Source: JAFLCM01 sp046154665 (GTDB lineage: Bacteria; Planctomycetota; Phycisphaerae; Phycisphaerales; UBA1924). From it: a stretch of 64,000 nucleotides of DNA. The stretch covers positions 37,086 to 101,085 of the forward strand of contig JBJXFG010000018.1 of the NCBI GenBank assembly GCA_046154665.1, given 5' to 3'. Under the pieces are notes generated by a model that was not told the DNA's origin, did no database searches, and worked only from the letters and a program-made list of their open reading frames with translations. Positions within the stretch are counted from its first letter, which is position 1. Each line of letters begins with the position of its first letter. The translations under genes were made by a program, and so were the position numbers. Shown piece after piece: positions 31,917-40,819 of this stretch.

Positions 31917-34295
31917 GTGACCACCACCAACAGCACCCGACCACGCCTGGTTCTCGGCTGCATGACCGGCACCAGCCTTGACGCGCTCGACGTGGCCGCG
32001 ATCCTCGTCCACGGGCACGGGCTGGCGATGCGGGCACAAGTCGTCGGCTCGCTCACGCGCGAACTCGCATCGTTGGCCCCGCGTCTGCGTGCTCTCGCCG
32101 AGAGCCAGCCCTTTACCGCGCGAGAAATCGCGCGACTCGCCCTTGACTTCGGCGAACTCCACGCGAGCGCCTGCGCCGCCCTCGCCGAGGACCTCGCCGA
32201 GCGCCACGGCCGACCCGCGCTGGTGGCCGTCCACGGGCAGACGGTCTTCCACGCCCCGCCGTTGAGCTGGCAGATGGTCAACCCGTGGCCGATCCGTCGC
32301 GCGCTCGCATGCCCGGTGGTGAGCGACCTGCGCGGCGCCGACCTGGCGCAAGGCGGCCAGGGCGCGCCGATCACCCCGATCGCGGACTGGGTGCTGTTCC
32401 GCTCCGAGCACGAAGACCGCGTCGTCATGAACCTCGGCGGCTACTGCAACATCACGCACGTTCCCATCGCCCCCACCGCTTGCATGCCACTGAAGACGGC
32501 GTCCTCGCCGACTTCAGTGCAACCAGTTCCGCCCACGCGAGAGAGCACTGAATTCCTCAGCGCAGGACTTCCGTGGCACGAGCAAGTCTCCGGCCGCGAC
32601 GTGTGCGCCTGCAACCACCTCCTCGACGCCGCCGCGCGCGCAGCCCTCGGGCTCGACTTCGACCCCTCCGGCGAAAACGCCCTCAAAGGCATGACCGACG
32701 CTACCGCCCACGAAGAACTGGCCCGAGCCCTACGCCGCCAGTCCGAACTCGGCCGCTCCCTGGGCAGCGGCGACGAAGCCACCGCCTGGGTCGCACGTTG
32801 GCAGGAACGGTTGAGCGGGCCCGACCTGCTGGCAAGCTGCGCCGCGGCACTCGGCGAAGTCATCGCCGAAGCGGTGACGAGCCCCCAGCAACGAGCCCCG
32901 AGCGTGAGCGACCGGTCCGTCGATCAACAACGCGCGCCGATCGCATCAGACCCACTCGCTCACGCTCGGGGCTCGTTCTCGACGCGATCGAGTCGCCCGC
33001 ATCTCCGCGTCATCCTCGCCGGCGGCGGCGCGTACAACGCCGCCCTGGTGCGCGAGCTCTCACGCCGCGTGGGAGATCGCGGCGTCGTCGAACGTTCCGA
33101 CCATCTGGGCGTGCCGATCTCGGTGCGCGAAGCCGCCGAGATGGCCGTGCTCGGGGCCCTTTCGATGGACGGCGTGCCCATCACACTGCCAGGCGTCACG
33201 CGGGTGCAAGGCCGGCCACCGGTCGCCGGCGCGTGGTACGGCCGTGCCACTGAAGTCCCGTCTTCGGGACTTCAGTGCTCTGGGTCGTCCAACATCAAGA
33301 GCACTGAAGTCGGTAAAGACACCGACTTCAGTGGCACGGCACCGCTTCCTCCTCCTCCCCCCGATCGCTCCCACATCCTCACCGAGCAGCGCAACCCGCG
33401 CACCGAGAACCTCGACGAACGCACAACGCTTGAGCTGGTCCGTACCTTGAACGACGAAGACGCCACCGTCGCCGCGGCGGTGCGTGCCGCCGAGCGCGAG
33501 ATCGCCGCGTTCATCGAAGCCCTCGAGCAGCGCATGCGCGCCGGCCTCCCCGACGGTGCCCCGTTCGACTGGTACGCCGCCGGTCGACCGCGCCTCGTCT
33601 CGATCGGCGCCGGCACCTCCGGCCGCCTCGCCGTCCTCGACGCCAGCGAGTGCCCGCCCACTTTCCAGATCGACCCCGAGATGATCCACGGCATCATCGC
33701 CGGCGGCGACGCGTCGCTGCGCCGCTCGAGCGAGTCACGCGAAGATGAGCCCGACGGTGCCGACGACGAACTCGAACGCCTCGGCATCGGCCCGCGCGAC
33801 ACGCTGCTGGGCATCGCCGCGGGGGGCACCACGCCGTACGTTCTCGGCGCGATCGCGATCGCCCGACGGCGCGGCGCGCTCACCGGCCTGCTCTCGTGCG
33901 CGCCGCTCAAGCAGCCAAGCGAGGCCCACCACCACATCATCGTCGCCACCGGGCCCGAAGCGATCACCGGCTCGACACGCCTCAAGGCAGGCACGGCGAC
34001 GAAACTCGTCCTCAACACCATTTCCACAGCCCTCATGGTCCGGCTGGGGAAAGTTCACGGAAACCTGATGGTCGACCTGCGGGCCAGCAACGCCAAGCTC
34101 CGCGACCGCGCGGCCCGAATCGTCGACGCCCTGACCGGGCTGGACCGCGACGACTCGCTGCGAGCCCTCGCGGACGCCGGCGGGAACCCAAAGGTCGCCG
34201 CCGTCATGTGCCTGCGCGGGCTACCCCGCGACCACGCGGAGGAACTGCTGAGGCATCACGGCGGGCGGCTCCGGGCGGCGCTGGCGGGGTCGTAG
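31917..34295 (+). CDS. Fusion of anhydro-N-acetylmuramic acid kinase and MurNAc-6-phosphate etherase
   Basis: AnmK converts anhydro-MurNAc to MurNAc-6-phosphate and MurQ then cleaves its lactyl ether, two consecutive steps of cell-wall recycling. The N-terminal part (1-440) shows GCMTGTSLDALDVA, HGQTVFHAP, DLRGADLAQGGQGAP, MNLGGYCNIT and ILAGGGAYNAALVREL. The C-terminal part (about 485-792) shows TEQRNPRTENLDERTT, SIGAGTSGRLAVLDASECPP, IIAGGDASLRRS and GIAAGGTTPYVLGA. The DTGPGN motif of AnmK appears as DVCACNHLLD, so nucleotide or sugar binding may differ. Three dispersed repeats are translated in frame (residues about 190-221, 325-354, 443-474), the last as the linker. The 792-residue frame has no break. 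Confidence 0.92.
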   Translation: MTTTNSTRPRLVLGCMTGTSLDALDVAAILVHGHGLAMRAQVVGSLTRELASLAPRLRALAESQPFTAREIARLALDFGELHASACAALAEDLAERHGRPALVAVHGQTVFHAPPLSWQMVNPWPIRRALACPVVSDLRGADLAQGGQGAPITPIADWVLFRSEHEDRVVMNLGGYCNITHVPIAPTACMPLKTASSPTSVQPVPPTRESTEFLSAGLPWHEQVSGRDVCACNHLLDAAARAALGLDFDPSGENALKGMTDATAHEELARALRRQSELGRSLGSGDEATAWVARWQERLSGPDLLASCAAALGEVIAEAVTSPQQRAPSVSDRSVDQQRAPIASDPLAHARGSFSTRSSRPHLRVILAGGGAYNAALVRELSRRVGDRGVVERSDHLGVPISVREAAEMAVLGALSMDGVPITLPGVTRVQGRPPVAGAWYGRATEVPSSGLQCSGSSNIKSTEVGKDTDFSGTAPLPPPPPDRSHILTEQRNPRTENLDERTTLELVRTLNDEDATVAAAVRAAEREIAAFIEALEQRMRAGLPDGAPFDWYAAGRPRLVSIGAGTSGRLAVLDASECPPTFQIDPEMIHGIIAGGDASLRRSSESREDEPDGADDELERLGIGPRDTLLGIAAGGTTPYVLGAIAIARRRGALTGLLSCAPLKQPSEAHHHIIVATGPEAITGSTRLKAGTATKLVLNTISTALMVRLGKVHGNLMVDLRASNAKLRDRAARIVDALTGLDRDDSLRALADAGGNPKVAAVMCLRGLPRDHAEELLRHHGGRLRAALAGS
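32484..32579. repeat. BIME-like element inside the AnmK domain (GCCACTGAAG type)
   Basis: The left hairpin is CACTGAAG...CTTCAGTG around CGGCG/CGCCG. The right hairpin is less perfect (GCACTGAATTCCT...AGGACTTCCGTGGC). Ends TGCCACT and GTGGCAC fit the family. It is translated as an insert of about 32 residues between NITHVP and the SGRDVCACN region of AnmK. Confidence 0.8.
32890..32977. repeat. ACGAGCCCCGAGCGTGAG-family repeat inside the AnmK domain
   Basis: AACGAGCCCCGAGCGTGAGC at the left is the near-perfect complement of CGCTCACGCTCGGGGCTCGT at the right. It is translated as an insert of about 30 residues, including HARGSF, between VIAEAV and VILAGGGAYN of AnmK. Confidence 0.85.
33244..33337. 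repeat. Two-hairpin BIME-like element forming the AnmK-MurQ linker
   Basis: Left hairpin CACTGAAGTCCCG-TCTT-CGGGACTTCAGTG and right hairpin CACTGAAGTCGGT-AAAGAC-ACCGACTTCAGTG are both perfect 13-bp stems. They are enclosed by GTGCCAC and GTGGCAC ends. It is read in frame (residues about 443-474) between the end of AnmK and the start of MurQ. Confidence 0.93.
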
Positions 34296-34759
34296 CGCTT
34301 GGTCACCGCTCGGAATCCCGGCCCCTGACGCCGTCGCTGAACTGCTCCCGCGAAGCTTCGACCGAGCCCCGATGCCGGGCACCGGGCATGATCGAGGGCC
34401 CGCCGTCCGCGCTCCCCCGCGCAGACCGATTTCCGTTCGCCCCCGACAGCCACCTCCGGATTCCGGACAACGCCCGGAAATGGACGGTCTTCGGCGCAAT
34501 CGAGCCGCCCCCAGGGCGAATCCCGCTCCCACCCCTCAATCAGACCCCCTCGCGGCAGAACCCCCCGGAACCCCCCCGCTCCGCATGCGAAGAGTCAAGA
34601 GCCGGGAGGGAGTGGTCGTTGGGGAAACCCCGAACGCCGCTGTTGGATGACTCCGTCTGCCACAAGACGCCGTGAAGCGTCCTTGATTGTTCGTTCCGAC
34701 CTCCCACCCGCCACGCTGTTGCACGCTGACTCTGTTTGCCCGCTCCCTTTCGGACCAGG
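34296..34759 (+). other. Intergenic region before the Ser/Thr kinase
   Basis: These 464 bases carry no gene on either strand that I can support. No strong hairpin or repeat family member was recognised. Promoters for the kinase gene must lie here, but no clear consensus stands out. Confidence 0.4.
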
Positions 34760-36670
34760 ATGTCCCTCGGCTTGATGCCCCTGCACTCATCTCCCTCGAC
34801 TTCGGCGTCGAAAGAAGCTCAGCCCTCCGGCACCGGCACGGGTGCCAACGGCAAGCACGTCCCGGCTCGCTCCGTTCTGGGACCCGCCGACCGCTCCGAA
34901 CCGACCACAATTGAACCCAACCGCTCGGTCCCTTCATCGAAGGCGTTGACACCCCCCGCCATCAGCCGTACTTTCTTGCGGGCCGAAGACCAGTCGAGGC
35001 CCTCGAACGGCCGTGCGAAGGCGGCGACGGGAAACTCCACGGGCGGTTTGGACGGGTATCAGCGGGGTAGCCCCATCAGCAGCCAACGACCACAACCCGG
35101 CCCCCCCAACCCCTCCCCGGGCAAACCGAATCCTGGCGAGGGCACGCGCCTTCCCATGCCGGACGATCGGGGCGCGGCCATCGCCAGTTCAGATTCCGCC
35201 GCACCCGGGCCATCAGACACACTCGAGATTCTCACCGGACGCGCCCCAGCGGCCCAGCGCGGGCCGTCGTCGCGTATCTCAGCGCCCTCAGGATCAGGTG
35301 GACCCTCTTCGGGTTCAAGCAGCGGCGATCCAGGGGGCTCGGGCGAAGCCGCGCCCGGCACCGGCTCGATGGGCGGCTCGTTCTCCGGCACCCGCGTGCC
35401 CGGACTGGCCGGGGGTCCGGGTGGAGGCAATCTTGACACGCTGCTGGGCCACATGGTGGTCGAGCAGGGCCTCGCCACCCTTGAGGAAGTCGAAGAAGCC
35501 GCAAAGTCGAAAGCCGCCGCCGAGGCGGGTTCCGGCAAGACGCTCGCCCAGGCGCTGGTGGCCAAGGGCATCGTCACCGAGAAGCAGCTTTCCCGCCTGC
35601 GGACGCAGGCCGAGGCCGAGCGCAGCCAGCAGCAAATCCCCGGTTATGTGGTGCAGAGCAAGCTCGGCGCCGGCGCGATGGCGGCGGTGTTCAAGGCCAA
35701 GCAGCTCAGCCTTGATCGCATCGTGGCCATCAAGGTGCTCCCGCGGAAGTTCGGCAACAACCGCCAGTTCATCGAGCGCTTCTACGCCGAGGGACGCGCC
35801 GCCGCCCAGCTCAACCACCCCAACATCGTCCAGGCGTACGACGTCGGCCAGGCCGGCGAGTTCCACTACTTCGTCATGGAGTTCGTCGACGGCCAGACCG
35901 TCCACGACCTCATCACCCAGAACAAGCGCTTCAACGAGGCCGAAGCCCTCGACATCATCATCAACGTCGCCGACGCGCTCCGCCACGCCCACGAAAAAGG
36001 CCTGATCCACCGCGACGTCAAGCCCAAGAACATCATGTTCACGCCCCAGGGCGTGACCAAGCTGGCCGACCTGGGCCTGGCCCGCGCCATCGACGACAAA
36101 GAGGCCGCGCTCGCCGAAAAGGGCAAGGCCTACGGCACGCCGTACTACATCTCACCCGAGCAGATCCGCGGCGAACTGAACATCGGCCCTCAAGCAGATA
36201 TCTATTCGCTCGGGGCCACGCTTTATCACATGGTGACGGGCAACGTGCCGTTCAACGGCAAGAACCCCACCGAGGTGATGCAGAAGCACCTCAAGACGCC
36301 GCTGGTCCCGCCGGACCATGTCAACCCCAAGCTCAGCGCGGGGATCAGCGAAGTGATCGAGATGATGATGGCCAAGAGCCGTCGTCAGCGGTACAAGAAC
36401 TCGGCGGACCTGCTGGTGGACCTGCGCGCCGTCCGCCGCGGCGAACTGCCACCGATCGCGCACAAAGAAGCAAGCGTGGCGGCGCTGAGCGAAGTCGCGC
36501 AGTCCGAGCGCGACACCCCAACGACCATCGTCGAAGACCGCAGCCGCCAACCCTCGCCCTTCAACCACCCCTCGGTGCAGAAGCTGGTGTGGTTCAGCGT
36601 GGCGGTGACGATCATCGCGGTGGTGATGTCGGTGATCGCCGTATCGATGATGGCGATGGGCAAGGGGTAA
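34760..36670 (+). CDS. Membrane-anchored Ser/Thr protein kinase with MshEN-like domain
   Basis: The 636-residue protein has a disordered N-terminal region of about 210 residues rich in Ser, Gly and Pro. A helical domain around residues 220-280 follows (MVVEQGLATLEEVEEAAKSK, ALVAKGIVTEKQLSRLRTQA), resembling the N-terminal domain of type II secretion ATPases. The kinase domain shows LGAGAMAAVFKAKQ (Gly loop), VAIKVL (ATP Lys), LIHRDVKPKNIM (catalytic loop), LADLGLARA (DLG instead of DFG) and YISPEQIRG. One membrane helix near the end (VWFSVAVTIIAVVMSVIAVS) anchors it. I chose the ATG at 34760; a TTG at 34736 is in frame. The substrate is unknown. Confidence 0.9.
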   Translation: MSLGLMPLHSSPSTSASKEAQPSGTGTGANGKHVPARSVLGPADRSEPTTIEPNRSVPSSKALTPPAISRTFLRAEDQSRPSNGRAKAATGNSTGGLDGYQRGSPISSQRPQPGPPNPSPGKPNPGEGTRLPMPDDRGAAIASSDSAAPGPSDTLEILTGRAPAAQRGPSSRISAPSGSGGPSSGSSSGDPGGSGEAAPGTGSMGGSFSGTRVPGLAGGPGGGNLDTLLGHMVVEQGLATLEEVEEAAKSKAAAEAGSGKTLAQALVAKGIVTEKQLSRLRTQAEAERSQQQIPGYVVQSKLGAGAMAAVFKAKQLSLDRIVAIKVLPRKFGNNRQFIERFYAEGRAAAQLNHPNIVQAYDVGQAGEFHYFVMEFVDGQTVHDLITQNKRFNEAEALDIIINVADALRHAHEKGLIHRDVKPKNIMFTPQGVTKLADLGLARAIDDKEAALAEKGKAYGTPYYISPEQIRGELNIGPQADIYSLGATLYHMVTGNVPFNGKNPTEVMQKHLKTPLVPPDHVNPKLSAGISEVIEMMMAKSRRQRYKNSADLLVDLRAVRRGELPPIAHKEASVAALSEVAQSERDTPTTIVEDRSRQPSPFNHPSVQKLVWFSVAVTIIAVVMSVIAVSMMAMGKG

Positions 36671-36680
36671 GGCTGCGGTG

Positions 36681-36895
36681 CGATGCACCCGCGAAGCGGG
36701 TGCCCGATGGTTGCCAGCGGCGCAGCCGCTGGTCGGCGCGCAGAAGAAGACTCGCCCGCGAAGCGGGCGAGCGAGCATCAGTTGAACACACTTGGCCCGA
36801 CCATTTCATGGTCGGAGGTGAGTCTCGGTCGCGACCCAGCGGCTTCGCTGCTGGCAACCATCGCGTGCCCGCTTCGCGGGCAAACCAATGGTCGC
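36681..36895. repeat. Inverted pair of GATGGTTGCCAG-family elements, copy C
   Basis: The left copy has hairpin CACCCGC-GAA-GCGGGTG (36686-36702), core GATGGTTGCCAG (36706-36717) and CCAGCGGC/GCCGCTGG arms. The right copy is inverted, with CTGGCAACCATC at 36851-36862 and a GCCCGC-TTC-GCGGGC hairpin. The whole 215-base stretch is a large palindrome between convergent genes and could end transcription from both sides. Confidence 0.85.
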
Positions 36896-36901
36896 GCACC
36901 C

Positions 36902-39196
36902 TCAGTTCTTCACTTCCACCTTCGCCCCGCCGCCCTTGGCCGCCGCCACTGCGGGCAGGCCGAAGGTCCGTGCCTGAACCAGCAGCAGCGCCGTCTCGAG
37001 CTGGGGGTCCATCCCCTCGTTCAGCAGTCGGTCCGGGTCGGCGGGGCCGACGGGCCAGTGCTTGCTGTCCTCGGCATCGGTGGGCTTGGGGTTCTTCTTG
37101 GGCTTCAGAGCCCGCACCATCGGTTCGATCCGCTTGCCCGCCTCGTCGGTCGTGAACAGGTCCGCGTCCTGTCGCAGGATGAGCGTCTGCTCGACCTGCC
37201 TGGGCAGCATCTCGACCTTCACGTCGGGCTCGACGCCCCAGGCCTTGGCGTTGTCGCGCCGGTGGACCAGGCGGCCGTTGGGAAGTTTGTAGTACTGCAT
37301 CGTCAGCTTGAACGCCGCCGTGCCGCCCGAGAGCGGGAACACCTGCTGCACGCTGCCCTTGCCGAACGAGCGCTCGCCGACGACGACGGCGCGCCCGTAG
37401 TCCTGCAGGCAGCCGGCGACGATCTCGCTCGCCGACGCCGAGCCTTCGTTGATCAGCACGACGACCGGGACGCCCTCGAGGTCCTTCGCGTTGCCGGTGC
37501 GGATGCGCTGCACGTCGGTCTGCTGGCCCTTGTTGTCTTCCTGCGAGACCACCACGCCGTCGTTGACGAACAGGCTCGACACATTGACGGCCTCGTCGAG
37601 CAGGCCGCCGGGGTTGTAGCGCAGATCAAGGATGAGCCCGCGCGGGCCGCCGGCTTGCTTCATCTGGTTCAGCGCCTTGCGGATGTCGGCGGTCGTGTCC
37701 TTGGTGAACTGCGTGAGCCGGATATAGCCGATGGCGTGCTCGCGGTCGACGAACCAATCCCAGTCGAGTTCGCCAGGGCCGACGCGCTCCCAACCCTTGA
37801 CGGAGTGGACGGGGATCTTGGCGCGGGTGAGATCGACCTCGATCAGCCCGTCTTCTCCCTCGCGCTCCAAGCCCAGCGCCACATTGGTGCCCAGCTGGCC
37901 GGTGATGCGGTCCACCGCCTGCTGCAGCTGGATGCCGGTCGTATCCCGACCGTTGATCTTGCGGATGATGTCATTGGGCCTTACGCCCGCCTTCTGCGCT
38001 GGCGTGCCCTCCAGCGGCGTGACGACCTTGAGCTGCATCGCGTCGTCGAGGGTGATCTGGATGCCCACGCCGGAAAACTCGCCGGTGGTGGTGCGTGAGA
38101 ACGAGGCGAGTTCGTCGGGCCAGATGATCTCGGAGTAATCGTCGAGGGTCGAGGTCGCCCCGTTGCCGAACTCGTGGACCAGCGCCTCCATGGGCAGCCC
38201 GATGGTTTCTTCGTTGGTCTTCTTGACGTTCCGTAACACGGACATCAGGTAATAACCGTCCACGCGGTCGGCGTCGGCTTCGAGGCGGTTGATCTCGGCG
38301 TTGAGCGCCTTGGCAAACGTCTCGCGCTTGCCCTGGTCGCCCAGGCCGGGGAACGCCGCCGCCAGGTCGCTCGTGGTGGCGAGCGTCAGCAGGTTGCTCA
38401 GCGCGCCGCCCAGCATGTTCTTCAGCGGCGTGCGCTCGACGTGGTTCGCCGTCGAGTTCATCATCACCTGCAAGACCATCCGCTCATCGACGCCCGCGAG
38501 ACGCTCCTGCCACTTCTCGCCCATGTCGTTGTAGGGCGGCAGTTTCTCCTCACCCTCGGCGACGCGCTGCCGATTCCGCGCCTCGTGCAGAGCTTCCGGC
38601 GTGTACGTCCGCATCATCAAAATGCGCGTGCTCAGACGCTTGAGATCACCCTTGTAGGTGCCCTCGGTCTCGTGCAGCAGGTGCAGGCGGGTAAACAGGC
38701 CGTGGGCTTCGAGCCAGCGCCCGGCGCTCTCGTGCTCACGCGCCTTGGTGATGGCGGCGTCTTCGAGCTCCATCACCTGCGGGTCACGCGTCACCGTCGT
38801 CTTGTCGCGTTCCAGCGTGTACAGCTCGATCGCGTTGCGCAGCCCTTCGAGCAGGTCGCCCTTCTTGGAAGCCTCGGCGAGGCGCTCACGCACCAGCGCC
38901 ACCCGCTCGACGCGGTGGCTCTCCGACGCCGCGAGGTTGAGCTTGAACCGCTCGACCTCAGCCCGGAAACCGCCCAGAGCCTCGACATCAACCGGGGGAC
39001 TCTTCAGAAGATCAAGGCTCGCCTGCCCCTCGCGCTTGAGCGCCGATTCCCACAGCGACGTGGACCAGGTCGCCACCGGGCCCTCGGCGCCCGCAACCTC
39101 GGGCGTGCGGGCCGGAGCAGCGCCACCAACGGCGAGCGCGAACACACAAGCCGCCGTGGAAACCAGTCCGGTCCGAGTCACACGCGTGCGCTTCAT
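36902..39196 (-). CDS. S41-family C-terminal processing protease
   Basis: The 764-residue protein has a signal peptide (residues 1-29, ACVFALAVGGAAPA), a long helical N-terminal domain (about 40-370), a PDZ domain (GVGIQITLDDAMQLKVVTPL, TPAQKAGVRPNDIIRKING) and the S41 catalytic domain. Motifs include RGLILDLRYNPGGLLDEAV, the nucleophile region NEGSASASEIVAG (around 583-595) and catalytic Lys613 in SFGKGSVQQ. It therefore belongs to the CtpA/Tsp group that trims C-termini in the periplasm. It is longer than typical Ctp proteins because of the N-terminal helical part. I chose the ATG at 39196 because the signal peptide follows it. Confidence 0.95.
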   Translation of the reverse strand: MKRTRVTRTGLVSTAACVFALAVGGAAPARTPEVAGAEGPVATWSTSLWESALKREGQASLDLLKSPPVDVEALGGFRAEVERFKLNLAASESHRVERVALVRERLAEASKKGDLLEGLRNAIELYTLERDKTTVTRDPQVMELEDAAITKAREHESAGRWLEAHGLFTRLHLLHETEGTYKGDLKRLSTRILMMRTYTPEALHEARNRQRVAEGEEKLPPYNDMGEKWQERLAGVDERMVLQVMMNSTANHVERTPLKNMLGGALSNLLTLATTSDLAAAFPGLGDQGKRETFAKALNAEINRLEADADRVDGYYLMSVLRNVKKTNEETIGLPMEALVHEFGNGATSTLDDYSEIIWPDELASFSRTTTGEFSGVGIQITLDDAMQLKVVTPLEGTPAQKAGVRPNDIIRKINGRDTTGIQLQQAVDRITGQLGTNVALGLEREGEDGLIEVDLTRAKIPVHSVKGWERVGPGELDWDWFVDREHAIGYIRLTQFTKDTTADIRKALNQMKQAGGPRGLILDLRYNPGGLLDEAVNVSSLFVNDGVVVSQEDNKGQQTDVQRIRTGNAKDLEGVPVVVLINEGSASASEIVAGCLQDYGRAVVVGERSFGKGSVQQVFPLSGGTAAFKLTMQYYKLPNGRLVHRRDNAKAWGVEPDVKVEMLPRQVEQTLILRQDADLFTTDEAGKRIEPMVRALKPKKNPKPTDAEDSKHWPVGPADPDRLLNEGMDPQLETALLLVQARTFGLPAVAAAKGGGAKVEVKN

Positions 39197-39668
39197 GAAG
39201 TGAGTCCTTATGGAAAATCGAGCACAGGCCAACGAAGGTGCTTTCGCGGTCCAGCGGCCCGGGATGCCCTGACGGCCACCGATCATACGGGCATGCTGTT
39301 CCGCGGGTTCTCAGACGTTCCCCTTCAAAAGGGATACCGGCGGGCTTTCTCTGGGCCGCAGGAACCGACGAGTGATGATCGACCGGGACGCGAAGGGCGC
39401 TGCGGGTTTCTCCGGTTCGGGGTCGGCACGGGTGTCGAACGCGACGGCTGGCGCGACAGGGGGGCCTCATGAAAATCCCTCCCAAACGAGCCCCGAGCGT
39501 GATCGAACTGGTCTGGAATCGGCTCACGTTCATCCATCAAACACAACCATCGCTCAAGCTCTGGGCTCATGGCACGGGGAACCGCAGCCGGTCCGTGATA
39601 TCGTCCGGGCGCGGCCCTCGGCGTCCCGTTGGTTCGGAACGCCCCAAAGCCGGGCACAGGTGCAACCC
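39197..39668. other. Divergent region between S41 protease and small membrane protein
   Basis: No gene is supported in these 472 bases. At 39484-39570 lies a degenerate ACGAGCCCCGAGCGTGA-family repeat with the partner arm near CGCTCAAGCTCTGGGCTCAT. An open frame crosses the region upstream of 39669 but is translated repeat. Confidence 0.5.
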
Positions 39669-39974
39669 GTGGCGCTGTTCAACTTCATCATCCTCGCCAC
39701 CCAGCCCCGCGCCCCCTCGGGAGCGCTGCCGCACGGGGCACAGGTGAAGCTGATGCTCGCGGCGTTGGGCATCGCCGTTGTACTGTTAGGCGCCCTGATC
39801 GTGATCACCACGATCCGGCGCGCGGCGCGGGCGCGCCGCGATATCGACAGCAAGCGCCGCGTCATGCCGCCGATCAGCCCGTGGGAGGCCGCCGGCCAGC
39901 GCGCCAAACCGCTCGACGACGACCCGGATCGCACCCGCCCGGTGCCCGGCACCGAACCGCTGGACGATCGCTGA
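39669..39974 (+). CDS. Small single-helix membrane protein, function unknown
   Basis: From the GTG at 39669 the product has 101 residues. It has one membrane helix near residues 27-48 (LMLAALGIAVVLLGALIVIT), a basic stop-transfer region (RRAARARRDIDSKRR) and a short acidic/Pro-rich tail, suggesting a C-in topology. I recognise no family. An open frame extends upstream to 39372, but that part includes the dispersed repeat at 39484-39570. The SDR gene begins about 50 bases downstream. Confidence 0.65.
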   Translation: MALFNFIILATQPRAPSGALPHGAQVKLMLAALGIAVVLLGALIVITTIRRAARARRDIDSKRRVMPPISPWEAAGQRAKPLDDDPDRTRPVPGTEPLDDR

Positions 39975-40024
39975 TCAAAAAGGAACCCCACCGTCAGGGA
40001 GGGGCTTCCCCTCGTCCGCAACTC

Positions 40025-40819
40025 TTGCACCCACTCTTGCCCACCGCACCACCCCAACCCTCGCCCACAGACGCCAGACCCCTCGCCCTGATCACCGGCG
40101 GCGCGGTGCGTGTCGGCCGCGCCGTGTGCCTCGAACTCGCCCGCGCCGGCTGCGACATCCGCTTCACCTATCGAACGCGCGAGCGCGAGGCCTTGGCGCT
40201 GCGCGACGAGCTCGCCAGCCTCGGCGTCTCCGCCGAATGCGATCCACTCGAACTCGACGACCTCGCGGCGGTCGAACTCTACGGGCAACGCCTCGCCACT
40301 GAAACACCCCGCGTCGATGTGCTCATTCACAACGCGTCGATCTACGCGCCCACACCTCTCGCGACCGTCACGGCGGACGATCTGCTCAGAAACTACCGCG
40401 TCAACGCCGCCGCCCCGCTGCTGCTCACGCGGGCCCTCGCGGCGCGTCTCGCGCAGAGCCCGTTGCCCGGCGGCGGCTCGGTGGTGGCGTTCAGCGACAT
40501 GCACGTCCTGGGCCGCCCGCGCCGCGACTTCAGCGCCTACGCGATGAGCAAGGCGGCTCTCACCGAGATGGTCCGCGTGCTCGCCGTCGATCTGGCCCCG
40601 CACGTCCGCGTGAACGCCGTCGCACCGGGCGTGGTCGCATTCCCCGACAGCGGATACGAGAGCGACCCCGAGATGCAGGCGCGGTATCTCCAGCGCGTGC
40701 CGCTGAAACGCGCCGGCACGCCCGAGGACGCGGCCAAGGCCGTGCGCTGGCTGGCGCTGGAGGCGACGTATGTCACCGGCGAGATCGTTCGGCTTGATGG
40801 GGGGCGTTGGTTGGCCTGA
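40025..40819 (+). CDS. Short-chain dehydrogenase, pteridine reductase (FolM)-like
   Basis: The classical SDR fold is clear: cofactor motif ALITGGAVRVGRAVCLELAR, NNAG-like HNASIYAP, catalytic Ser in VAFSDMHVLG, the YAMSK Tyr-x3-Lys pair and the VNAVAPGVVAFPD region. The GGAVRVGRA wording and RFTYRTRE (basic residues for NADPH) resemble FolM/pteridine reductases, which reduce dihydromonapterin or dihydrobiopterin. The family call is firm and the substrate call moderate. No ATG precedes the domain; I placed the start at TTG 40025, with TTG 40037 equally possible. Confidence 0.85.
   Translation: MHPLLPTAPPQPSPTDARPLALITGGAVRVGRAVCLELARAGCDIRFTYRTREREALALRDELASLGVSAECDPLELDDLAAVELYGQRLATETPRVDVLIHNASIYAPTPLATVTADDLLRNYRVNAAAPLLLTRALAARLAQSPLPGGGSVVAFSDMHVLGRPRRDFSAYAMSKAALTEMVRVLAVDLAPHVRVNAVAPGVVAFPDSGYESDPEMQARYLQRVPLKRAGTPEDAAKAVRWLALEATYVTGEIVRLDGGRWLA

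Noticed and set aside
31638..32459. Longer minus-strand frame extending the Tyr-rich exported protein upstream.
   Set aside because: The extension is antisense to the AnmK-MurQ gene, and the signal peptide at 31637 is the natural start.
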